Under the pieces are notes generated by a model. That model was given only the letters and a program-made list of their open reading frames with translations. It ran no database searches and was not told the origin of the DNA. A DNA stretch of 64,000 nucleotides from contig NC_134509.1 of the NCBI RefSeq assembly GCF_027942865.1, positions 27,412,197 to 27,476,196 on the forward strand, written 5' to 3'. This stretch comes from Odontesthes bonariensis. Lineage: Eukaryota; Chordata; Actinopteri; Atheriniformes; Atherinopsidae. The translations under genes and the position numbers were made by a program. Position 1 is the first letter of the stretch. Each line of letters begins with the position of its first letter. Shown one piece after another: positions 11,691 to 37,223 of the stretch.

Positions 11691-14600
11691 ATGGCGAAGG
11701 TTCAAGTGTTAAATGTTGCTGTACTGGACAACCCAAGCCCATTTGGAAATCCGTTTCAATTTGAAATAACGTTTGAATGCATGGAAGATTTGCCGGAAGG
11801 TGGGTATTATTTGTCAGCTAACGTATAATGCCAGTTAAGTTACTCTGTATGTGTAAGCCATTGGACAGCTGTCTGGGGTGATTTCTGTCATATTCACTGC
11901 ACATGTCTTTGTAGAGCAACACAAATCGTTATGATACACTTTTTTGTTTTATATCTGTTTGATGGTAGTTGCTTTTTTTTTTAACGTCTGATATTTGATT
12001 TGACAAGTTGTTGAAAATTGGCGCTGGCGCGTTTGTGCTGGTAGGCCCGCCTCCAGAGTGCTGTGATTGGTTCCAAGGGCTTGTACGTAGTTTTTCCCGA
12101 GAAGCTGATTGGTTGATTACTTTACGTCTGTGTGGAAACAAATGAACTCAATGAGTTGCCGCGAACCGCGGGGAGACGCAACAGGGAAGTAATAACGAGT
12201 GTGATTGTAGAATATTATCTACCATAGGCGAGATGTTAATGGCCTGAGTGCTGTTTAAAAAAAAAAATCATTTTTTTATTTATTTATTTTTATTAGGTTG
12301 CTTCACACATAAAGTTGAATGGTCCTATGCCTACTAATGGACAAATAACCAAAGCACCCCTCTCTTAGCAGTAACTCCTACATATATTCTTTTCTTCTGG
12401 AGCCTTTGGAATGAAAACTTTGTTTCAATGTGTAAAGGTCTGACAACAGTTGTTGGAAACACAAAATTAACCTCTGTGATTGTTAATCAAAATTTTGCTG
12501 TTTGCTGTGTCTTTCTTTGAGTACAAAAAGCTGAAGGCTTGCTCGGATATCCCTGAGCACCGCGGTGAAGTGGGCAACTGATGTTATTTACAAAACTGCA
12601 TTTTTACCTTTTTAAGAAAAGTCGTTTTTTTTTGTCTTTGTGTGCTGTCAGATCTGGAGTGGAAGATCATCTATGTGGGCTCAGCTGAGAGTGAGGAATA
12701 TGACCAGGTTCTGGACTCTGTTTTAGTCGGCCCAGTACCAGCTGGCAGACACATGTTTGTGTTTCAGGTGAGCTCTCTGACTACAAATAACACTGACTAC
12801 CAAGACTTCCTGTCATTAACAACTGTAAGGGATGCTTTGCCTGATTTATTTTAGTGTTACACTTGATTTTACATTATGTAAAGCTGTTGTTTGATTGGAT
12901 ATCATTGTTTTTCCACACTTTTAGGCTGATGCTCCCAACACAGGGCTGATTCCAGAGAGCGATGCTGTAGGAGTCACTGTAGTCCTAATAACCTGCACCT
13001 ATCGTGGACAAGAGTTCATCCGCATTGGTTACTATGTAAATAATGAATACACAGACCCAGAACTACGAGAAAATCCACCGCTAAAGCCGGACTACTCGCA
13101 GGTAACGTGACACAAGTGGAAAGATGGCAGTCACTGATTAACAGTCATAGATTTAAGTGCATGGAAGCCACTCCGAGCCAGAGTTGTGTATGGCGTCGAC
13201 ATAAAGGACCATACATGGGCCGTACTTCTAGAAAGGCTGTATGGAAACGCTGTCTTTGGTGCCCTCTGGTGCTCTGAAATTTACAATTACAGGCAACGTT
13301 CTTATTAAGAATGAAGTGAAGTATGAGACATACAACAGCGTTTCCTTTTTGGGGTTGTTTTCTCTGAATGGAGGTCTTAGTTCAAGCACGATATTAGTGC
13401 ATTTTATGATTTACTATGTCTAGCAAGACTTGGATGATGATCCTGTCTACATCTTCATAGTCGGCTGACAGAATGCCACAGTGCTGGTAAACCTGATCAG
13501 TGCTTACGTTTGAATAAAAATGATCAGTTTTGCTTTATTGTGGTTCGAGCAAGAGATATATTGTTTTGTTTTTCTTGTACACTGTATTACTTCTGCATCA
13601 GACAGTTGTTTACTCTGTCACTACTTTCTCTAAATTGCAAAGTGTCAACAAATAGCCTTGCATAACCCTAACCCACAACTGTCTGTGATGCGTTGCAGTA
13701 AGGTTTAGGTTGTGGCATCATGGACCTTGTTTTTGGAGAGCTGCACCTATGTCCATCTGTTGATTTGATACCTAAAGCCTTTTACTCTGTGTGGGGTTAG
13801 ATTGAAACAGATGGATACCTACATGCTACAATAAACAAGCCCCAAGACAATCTGTTGCTTCCAATGTAATTTAAAGCCCCAAATCAGAAGAAATTGGAAT
13901 GGCATGGAAAATGCTAATTAAAGAAAAATGCTATAGAATAGCAGTGATTCCTAGATTTACTTTGACTTTTATTTGCTTGCAAACAACATGAACCCAAAAT
14001 GCTTATTTTCCCTCTCCCTCTCTGTCCTTAACTTTATTTAATTTGTTAATGAAAATATTTTTTAACATTTCAGGCCTGCAAAATAATTTACAACACAAGC
14101 ACAGTAAAGTTCTCACTGCTTTGTAAAGTTGCCATTCCGCTTGACATAACTTAGAATAGGTTACGACGTTCAGGATAGCAAGAAATCAAAAGTTTCGGGT
14201 ATTATTTTTGTCCCATTCTTCCTGCAAATACATCTTAAGGTGTTACCTTTTTTCTCTTTTAAAATTCTCCTCACATTCTCTACTGGGGATACAGGTCAGG
14301 ACTGCAGGCAGGACAGTCCAGTATCGTACCTGTAGCCTCTTACTCCGCAGCCACTCCTTAATGTTTTCTGCGGAATGCAGTTTTCTATTGTCTCGTTGAA
14401 AGAAAAAAAATAAATGAATACATGGATCTCCCTGGTGAAGATAATGGTTTTGCATGCTGTATATGGTGTTCTAAAATCCCACTGAACTTTTCTACTTTAA
14501 TGCTGCCATCACAGAAGTGTAAACGAGCTGTGCCTGGAGCACTGATGTAACCCCACACCATCACGGAGGCTGGCTGATGGATCGCTGGTCCTTTTTTGTG

Positions 14601-14761
14601 TTTGGTCCAGAGCCCATGCAGTACATTTCATACAGATTCAGCTTCTGAAATACACTAAACTCTTGGTTATTTTATTATTGGTGGCTTATGCAAGTCAAGC
14701 TGGTTCGACTGCCATCTGTGAGATTGTATACTGGGCAAGGAACAAGTGTCTTTTGTGTATT

Positions 14762-14792
<31 letters not shown>

Positions 14793-15210
14793 CACAGAAG
14801 ATGTCAAAATTTAAATTATAGGGCTTCTGATTTCTATTTGGTGAAATGGCATTATCATCGAGTCTTTACTCTAATTGTCATATTTTCAGAGAATTAATTA
14901 TCTCAGTATTTCTTCTTAATCGCCTTGATAACAAATGTTCAACTTTGGCTCTAAAGAAAAACAAAACTATCCAATTCTGACAATTCTCTGATATTATTTT
15001 CCATCATTGTAGCTCCAAAGGAATATTTTGGCCTCCAACCCCCGCGTCACCCGCTTCCATATCAACTGGGAGGGCTCAGCAGACAAGATGGAAGACAGTG
15101 AGAATGTTGACCCGTCCCCTAACATCAGTGGTATGCTCCCTCCCTCCTGTATACCAGGAAAGATGCCACCTCTTGGACTGATGCCAGACAACTCCATGGA
15201 CTGCATGTAA
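11691..15210 (+). CDS. asf1b: histone H3-H4 chaperone ASF1 (ASF1B type)
   Basis: ASF1 binds H3-H4 dimers in the nucleus and passes them to CAF-1 or HIRA for nucleosome assembly. Four exons: 11691-11799, 12652-12767, 12925-13101, 15013-15210, total 600 nt, 199 aa (human ASF1B 202). The Ig-fold core is nearly invariant: MAKVQVLNVAVLDNPSPF, EWKIIYVGSAESEEYDQV, LVGPVPAGRHMFVFQADAP, DAVGVTVVLITCTYRGQEF (includes the residue at about 94 that contacts H3), YYVNNEY and NPRVTRFHINWE. The C-terminal tail is short and acidic and ends PDNSMDCM. The core is somewhat ASF1A-like, but the CIPG...DNSMDC tail and the position next to prkaca favour ASF1B. The start is the ATG of the conserved MAKV. Intron 3 (13102-15012) holds a decayed Tc1 copy. 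Confidence 0.97.
12017..12112. promoter_or_regulatory. E2F-like and CCAAT motifs in ASF1 intron 1
   Basis: ATTGGCGCTGGCGCG (12017-12031) resembles an E2F site. Two inverted CCAAT boxes (ATTGG at 12066-12070 and 12108-12112) follow within 85 bp. E2F plus NF-Y is the usual control of S-phase genes, and ASF1B is an E2F target in mammals. Function here is inferred from motifs only. Confidence 0.35.
13865..14640 (-). mobile_element. decayed Tc1-type relic in ASF1 intron 3
   Basis: The minus strand around 14560-14490 reads (H)QPASVMVWGYISAPGTARL, a Tc1 core motif, and around 14390-14310 DNRKLHSAENIKEWLRSKRLQ, the next conserved block. The flank at about 13875-13990 (GCCCCAAATCAGAAGAAATT) matches, from memory, the terminal region of a common fish Tc1 family. 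Frames are broken repeatedly; the right end is not defined. Confidence 0.65.
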
Positions 15211-16085
15211 GAGTCATGAAATTCTCATGATGGACAAAGAGCCCCTCATATCTTTATAATCACACACACCTGGACAAAAAGGCTGTGGATGTACCTAAAT
15301 GACATGTGGACATTAGTGGGACATTCTGACACAGAAGAATGTGCAAATGTTTCTATACGGCACAAAGAAAAAGGAGTTTGCCTGTGATTGTTCCCAACTT
15401 TGGTTCCTCTTTTGTATGCTCTTGTTTTTGTTTTTTTAACACACACATAGATCTGCACAGCCGGGATTGCCTTAATTTATCGTTTCCACAGTAATTGGAT
15501 AATGTTCAACTCAAGTCTTGCAAGTCATACTCATGTACTGATTTTAATAAGTATTTTTTTGTGGTTCATGTTGTCCTCTCGTGCACAGTTCAAAGCCTTG
15601 AGCTGAGCTTAGTGTCAGGAGTAACCTAGGCTGCATATAGTGAAGCATTTAATTATTCTGAAGAGTTTTCTCCTCTGATGCCTGCCTGTGGAAACAACTC
15701 TTGGGTTTAATATATACGGCCCGTGTTCAGGAGTTTGTTGCAAGAGCTTTGACTGTTTTCTTGACGGGTAAATACAACTATAAAGTTACAAGTTTTGTCC
15801 AAGGTATAGCCACATTACTTACAAAACCTTCTTCTTTGTGCAAGTCCAATTAATATACCCCTATTTTATATATCAAATAGAATGCATTTATAAAAAAAAA
15901 AAAAAAAAAAAAACCTAGTTGAAGGTAAGAGAAATGGATGCCATATAGTCGAGTTGTGTGGATGACAGGTTTGCTGTAAATAATGTATTCCCAGTGCTTT
16001 TCTTGTCTTGGTAAATAAGAAGGCATAGTTTCATTTTGTACTTACTATATATTCCTTGCCTTAGTATTGTAACAGTGATGGAATT

Positions 16086-16091
16086 AATAAA
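16086..16091 (+). terminator. candidate polyadenylation signal of asf1b
   Basis: AATAAA followed by a GT-rich stretch (AGTTTGTTCTGTTG). It would give a 3' UTR of about 0.9 kb. No other strong hexamer was noted between the stop at 15210 and here. Confidence 0.6.
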
Positions 16092-16109
16092 GTTTGTTCT
16101 GTTGACCTT

Positions 16110-17230
16110 GCGCTCCTTTCCATTAATAACTGCTTCTCATTTCCAGCTGTTGACTTGTGAGGAAGAAAGCACGGCAACAGCAGAAAGGCTGGCCACGTTT
16201 GCATGTGTCCGCATCGGCCCGCTCCGCACCCTCCTCTCTGCTCCCTTTCTTTCCCAATTTCATTCATAAAATACAGCAGCATTACTCCACCATTTTCACT
16301 CTAGCCTCATGTTGCTAGGCAACTGCAGCACAAAAGGGAGGGGTGAGGAGCTGTCTGCTCTCATCCATTTTATCTCCGGCGCAGGGACTAACTCCCCTCT
16401 TCCATCCATCTGTTACCTCTGTGTGCTTCTCACGTCTGCACTGTTGAGCACAATGAACAGCGCTGGAGTGCTCTGCAGATTCATATGTAGATTTAAAACC
16501 TGTTTGCAGCCTCAGCTGCCTTCCATTACGAGGCTGTTGCAATGCTCAAATGATTAATCAGCTTTCGGTCATTTATCAAGTAAAGCTTTCAAACGCCTTT
16601 TTTTTTTTTTTTTTTTTGCAGCTCCTTAAATGTTAGGATGTTCTGTTTTGTATCAGTTTCTGCTGTCGGTTTAAAACAATTGTTTGCCCTTTTTTACACA
16701 ATATAAGATCAAATGTGATGATGTAAACCTTGTTGACTGATTATAAAACCAGAGAAATGGCTTAACATGACATCACTACCGACGGCATGGCGCTTTTGTG
16801 GTTTTCTGAACTGACCGAGCTGTCACAATGTGTAGGCCTTGTTTTTTGGTTGTTTATATACTAAGTAAGGTGGCTGCATGGCCCTGATATATTGCAGCTC
16901 TTGTATGAGTTGAATGTGGAATTGTTTTTTGTTTATTTTCTTTTTAAACCATTTCCAGCTAAAAATAGGATTAAAGTCATGGGGATATTCAGATGCAAAT
17001 CTGTGTGAAATTGTGCCCTTTGATGACCATGATAACAAAAGGCCCCTTGCACCTCTCTGAGAAATCCAGGTGCAGGGCTGACGATAGCAAGGATGAAGCG
17101 GAAGGATTCAGAATGACGGTCCGGCTCTGGTTGTTTCCACCCAACACCAGTAGTTAAAAATACTGTATTTCACTTCCTCAGACTAATTTCTCACCAAATA
17201 TCCCAGCGAAATGTTTAGAAGTCCTCGCTG
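16110..17230. other. asf1b-prkaca intergenic region
   Basis: No gene was recognised. It holds a palindromic RFX-type motif GTTGCTAGGCAAC at 16311-16323, a T-run at 16600-16617 and a rising CpG content toward the prkaca promoter. Confidence 0.5.
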
Positions 17231-17289
17231 CTAGAATGCGCTGCGCGTGCGTTAAATTCTGACCAACATTTCTAAAAATAGCTCGCGGT

Positions 17290-17297
17290 TGACGTCA
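17290..17297. promoter_or_regulatory. cAMP response element TGACGTCA
   Basis: A full palindromic CREB/ATF site lies about 1 kb 5' of the prkaca start codon in the CpG-rich promoter. Confidence 0.6.
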
Positions 17298-17907
17298 CTT
17301 AGCCAAACGTGTTTCAGTCGCTTGGCGGAGATGAAGGAAATAGGGAGGGGGGGGGGGTGTTTTTTTTTTCTTTTCCTTGTCTTCTTCTCGGAGGAAAAGG
17401 AGGGGGCATTGCTGTCAGTCGCAGCTGATAGCCAATAGGCACCCTCGCATTCACCGAGATTCCCACGGTCCGTCCGCATCACGCCAATGGGAGACAGAAA
17501 CCAGAAGAAGTGGGCGCGTACGTTGTGGGGAGGAAAATAATCGGTGACGTTCCTCTCACTCCGTTTTGTGTGGGGCGGTGGGACGACGCTGCTGCTGCTG
17601 TTGATGGATTTCCAAGGGCCAATCAGAGCAGTCTATGTCTCACCGCCGTAAAGAGGCGACCAATCCGCAGACTAGGTTGAGCTGTCAATCAATCTCGGGA
17701 GTAGGCGGGACGTTCATTCGGCTGTAGTTCCGTCATCTCGCTCGTCTCCGAGGCTACGGGGGTCCAATGTTGATTTAGGTGAATTGTCGTCGTTGTCGGA
17801 CCCCGCCGAGGTTTGGTTTTTTTTAAAAGCTGGGTTCGGTAACGCAAAGAGGGAGGCTTTCTCTTCAGAAAATAGCATCCCCGCCTCTGGCATCGTTGTT
17901 TTTTGGA

Positions 17908-17957
17908 CTGGGGAAAGGTGGGGAGCCGGGGGGAGGGGGGGGCTCGTTTGGCGGGGG
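17908..17957 (+). other. G-rich stretch with G-quadruplex potential in the prkaca 5' leader
   Basis: Five runs of four or more G occur within 50 nt on the sense strand (two runs of six or more). If the leader starts upstream, the mRNA could form a G-quadruplex about 370 nt before the start codon. Confidence 0.45.
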
Positions 17958-18322
17958 CTGCAAGCAGGGACAAGCGAAGACTGTATCCTCCGTGTCCAGG
18001 CCAAGTGCGCCCAGCTCGGCCTGAGAGGGTCCAGTGCAGCCCTAACAGCCGAGATACCTCAACGACAGCTCATCTTGGATCTAACTTCCATATTGGTCAC
18101 CGGTTGTGGATGAGCGCGCAAAGAGTGAACCCTCTTAACTAGCCCGTCTCACCGCCGCGCCGCATTAGCAGCTGTCAGGCTATTAAAAAGCAAGACCGCG
18201 GAGTTAACGCTCCGTACTGCTGGATTTAGCAAATACCGTTCAGATCTAATCGAGATTAGACCGGCTTGAGAAGGCTGCGGGGCGGCCAAAAGCCACGGAT
18301 CGCCCGTTGAGAGGTTGTCATC

Positions 18323-33330
<15,008 letters not shown>

Positions 33331-36300
33331 AGTTAGAGAGCAAGAGAGGAGGAAAGAGGGAAGTAGGGAGATACAAAGGTAGGCTGGTCAAGTGGGAGAC
33401 ACGAGGAGAGAGTCCAGTCTCCTGCTCAAACACAAGCACCAGCTACAAAAAGAGGGAAAAATGGGATAGAAGCGGGAAGAAGAGAGGAGACTGATAACCA
33501 GCAGTGTTGCCTTTTCTGTTGTGTCTCTGTCTTATTTTATTTATTATTCTGTCTTATTTATGAATCCCTTTATAATGAAGCTGTGTTTCATGGGTGTCGG
33601 GAACCCCACTAATTTAGACTTGCCTCTACACATTTTCAAGATCTTCCCGTTCATGTAACTGTATCATTCATCTTTTCTTCTTTTTTCGTCCCCCAAAATA
33701 GAGAAATCAGCCTGTGGTGATCCACTCCGGTGCGTTAGTCGTTACAGGGGGTCAATGAATCCACACACAAGTCTCAGTTCAAACTGACAACCGGCAGACC
33801 CGCTTCGTGCTTATTGCGCAACACACACTCACACACGTATGCACTTAAATGCCCATGATTTGCAGTGGTTAGTCTTGAATTATTCTTATATTTAAACACG
33901 TCCCCTCCCATCACAGACACGATACTTCAACACACGATGGGCCAAAAGACAAAAAGTCAGTTATGTTCTTTGTGTAACTCCATCATTGTTAGCATAGCCA
34001 GACTTAGTGCATATCTGCAGTACTCCATTTTAAATGTTATTAGATAATAGTGGCTCCAATGATAATCATATCACACTTACAAGGAAATATGAATAAGGGA
34101 ATGGAATTATCTCAGTTTTAATGGTGTTCCTAAAAAGAAAACACCACATCATAATGGAAACTCAGGTTTGAACATATCACTTAACAGACGTTTATCTACA
34201 TAAACCTAAGGCTCGGCAGGTAAATCTCTAACATAGATTTGAGAATTTAAAGTTCTAATTAAAGTTTTAAAAAGGGACAAAAGGGACTATTTAGACTTTT
34301 AGTTAGCGTCTTCCACAGTTTTCCCTTCCAGAAGATTTGATTTTTGCTAACTCGACAAGTCTGTTTTCGTAGTCGCACTTCCTCACTGAGCTCAGAGCTC
34401 GCTTTCTGCTCGAGATGATTCTGCTCGCTCGCTCGCTCGACCATTTGGCCCTCGACTCTGACTTAAAGAGAACATCTGAGGCAGACTACCTCAAGCTGCT
34501 GCTGGCTGGTGGTCATCAGGACTTCAACCAGTCACGGACAGCAGTCTGAATAGTGTGCTTTATGTCCACCTCCCCCTGTCACCCAGCTCGTAACGCAGGA
34601 CCACTCTCCATGTAACTGTCTTACACGTGATGGCGACTCTGTTACCTTTTTTTTGTGTGTTTTTTTGTTTGTTTGTTTTCTTTTGTTTTCAGTTTTCTTA
34701 TTTTGTGTGGTGGTGAAGACTTAAAGATGACCGGTACTTCACTGAACTAGTTAGGGAAGACCACCTGGAGGGGAATAGAGCTAGTTCTGTACAACCTCCT
34801 GATATGAAATATATAACTAATTGCACCTCAGGTGTTCAGTGGCTCCTTAGTTCATGATCTATGATGGCGGATTACTTAAACAATTTCCAGAATGGTGGTC
34901 GCTGTAGGATTTGTTCAGTGAGAATTTATTAGATAAAACCCACCTGACACTGGTGTCTTTTTCAGACATTAAAATGCCTTTCTTTGTCGCTGTAATTTGA
35001 CGCGCCACTATAACCACGATATGCTAATTTGGTTCAAACGGGCGCCACGGTTTTCCTCTCATCATTTTAAGCTCTGGACAACCTTGATTCCCACGAAAGC
35101 CCGCTGTCCGAAAGAGCTCAGAAATGGGAAATACGACGAGCCTGTTCTCAGAATTACACATTTGTAATGTGGAACTGTTTGTGTCGTTTGAAATAAGAGG
35201 TAACATTGACCCAACATGGAGGGATTTGCAGGGTGGGCTAATCACTTTCTGCTTACGGTTATTCTGGTTTTTAATTGTTAATGGCCACATGTGTCTGCTG
35301 TGAGGGCCCTGGACCTCTATTTAACACCGTCTCACCTCCCCATTTATTGCCCCAGACTTACAGAGTGGTAATTTGGTTTAAACATAAATGAATAGAGAAG
35401 CACAGCATCAGCTCATGCAGTGATGGTCAGAGTGAGCCTCAACCTCAAATGATAAATATATATTTAACCAACAAAAGGCTGAGGTGTGTGGGTCAAGCTC
35501 CGAAAATACTGAATCTGACATCTTCTGAGATAACGACCACCAGTTTCTGAGCTCTGTCTGAAGTAAATGGGTGATGATAGGGCGTGTGTTGTTTGTTTTT
35601 AATTGGTGTATTTAACAAGGACAGTGCTCACTGATCAACAGAATTTAATTTATACACGAGCCAGAGTTAGCCCTGAGGCCTTCTTTCCAGATTAAAATAA
35701 CAGCTAATAAAATCCTTATGCACAACACATATTCAGAAATAGAGCAAAACTAACGTTTTATCAGTTCACTGTTGTGAAAGCCTGTTAGGTTGTTGTGCGA
35801 GGGGGGCCCCTTGAATATAAAGCGTAAAAATCAGGAAATGGACCTGGACCCACATGAAGCCTCGCTTGATGTTGTGCTTCTGTACTGACTCATCTCCACT
35901 TGCAGGTTTGGTTAACTAGTCGTAAACCAGTTGCCACAGTAAACTGGAGGCTTCTCATTCAAAGGAAACCAACTCGAAACCAAACGCGTCCCTTATGTCC
36001 CCTACTTTTCATTCTCAGTGTTCAACCACTGAGCTTTCTCTCCACCTCGGCCGACAAGTCAACATTTTGCTAAGAAATCTGTATGACTCATGCTCGCAGA
36101 TAAACGGAGCTGCGAGCTGCATGTCCACGGATTGCCATCAGCTGGCTCAGTGGTCGTGATGGGACTCATTTACTGGACATCATCATTCAATTGTTTACAC
36201 CACTTGTTCAGACTTCACATCATGTATTCCCTTCATGCCAGGTTTAATGTCGACCATCCTGGACAAAATGTTTGAAGTCATGATACGCTCGTATTACGTG

Positions 36301-36412
36301 TCTCCTCGATGTTTTTGCAGTGATAAAACTTCCGCTCAATGCAGGCACAATGCTGGTACATACTGTCGCACTTTTTAGGGAAATGAGACCCCGATGTTTA
36401 ACCCCTGCCACA

Positions 36413-36438
36413 AACACACACACACGCGCGCGCGCGAT

Positions 36439-36484
<46 letters not shown>

Positions 36485-36493
36485 ACACACACA
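36413..36493. repeat. compound microsatellite (CA)n(CG)n(GA)n(CA)n
   Basis: About eight CA, six CG, then over twenty GA units followed by CA units. It lies in the distal prkaca 3' UTR if the signal at 36578 is used. It combines Z-DNA-prone and triplex-prone tracts. Confidence 0.9.
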
Positions 36494-36577
36494 GCCGCAA
36501 CGGGAACCGTCTAAAGTCACGGGAACAGTGACATAAAAACACGAAGTGTAATATTTTGCAACATGAATATCATTCCA

Positions 36578-36583
36578 ATAAAG
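36578..36583 (+). terminator. candidate polyadenylation signal of prkaca
   Basis: AATAAA followed by a T- and GT-rich region. It would give a 3.2-kb 3' UTR; the region 33331-36577 has no gene. Earlier sites with variant hexamers cannot be excluded. Confidence 0.5.
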
Positions 36584-37022
36584 TTTTACTTGTAAAATTC
36601 TACTGAACTCGTCTGTGCTTCTTGGCTGTCGTGTTGTTGTTCAGCGCCTGGAAGTTGGGAGAAGATTGAACTGATGGGGAGATGTTTGAACGCCCTCGGT
36701 GGTAAGAGTGTTTTTTTTTGCCTTGAGGCCAGGGCAGGCATTCATCATTGCCGCCTGATGCGGAATGGAGCCGTCATCCACCCATCTGTTGACGCCCCGG
36801 CTTCAATCCGATTCGCCAAAAACGCTCGAAAAACACGCCACTCAGTAACTCGACCGTCTTCTCACTGGAGTGCGCTTTGGGGTTTCTTCAAGTGTTAAAA
36901 ATCGAGTGGTCTGTTGAAAACCTGGGCTTGATCAGATTTGACTATGAACAAAGAAGGTAGATCCGCTCTGAAAGCGACACAATTCCACCTTAAATGCGGT
37001 TTGCGTCTATAGCGGAGACCAA

Positions 37023-37033
37023 GGCGCCATCTT
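37023..37033 (-). promoter_or_regulatory. YY1-type motif at the samd1 promoter
   Basis: GGCGCCATCTT is the complement of AAGATGGCGCC, the YY1 motif usually found at or just after transcription starts. The samd1 start codon is about 190 bp downstream within a CpG-rich region, so transcription may begin close by. Confidence 0.45.
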
Positions 37034-37053
37034 CGGTCCACCTTAAGCGCACA

Positions 37054-37155
37054 ATGTGGCCAACAAACGCAAGCGTACCAGCCGGGCTTCCGTCCTCATT
37101 CTCCAGCCGGGGATCGCACTTTGGCTTCCCAGCTTTGACACACCGTCACTTGTGA
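37054..37155 (+). other. upstream ORF in the samd1 leader
   Basis: ATG at 37054 opens a 33-codon ORF ending TGA at 37153-37155, 68 nt before the samd1 start. It overlaps no coding sequence. If the transcript starts upstream it could lower samd1 translation. Conservation unknown. Confidence 0.35.
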
Positions 37156-37223
37156 AACAACGGGGTGTGGGGTGGGGGGAGAGACGCACAGGGGCCAAAC
37201 CCCATCCGCACCCACAGGAGAAG

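Larger units (their letters stand above)
17230..18322 (+). promoter_or_regulatory. CpG-rich promoter and 5' UTR of prkaca
   Basis: The stretch is rich in CpG and GC compared with its flanks. It contains several CCAAT boxes in either sense (AGCCAATAGG near 17430, GCCAATGGG near 17483, GCCAATCAG 17618-17626, ACCAATCCG near 17659), a palindromic CRE (TGACGTCA, 17290-17297) and no TATA box near the likely starts. Transcription probably begins at several points between about 17550 and 17800. Confidence 0.7.

Noticed and set aside
37056-37223. In-frame N-terminal extension of samd1 starting MANKRKRTSR
   Set aside because: It begins with GTG, has low similarity to SAMD1 proteins, and the first in-frame ATG (37224) directly precedes the conserved YREWIL motif. 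Kept only as a leader.
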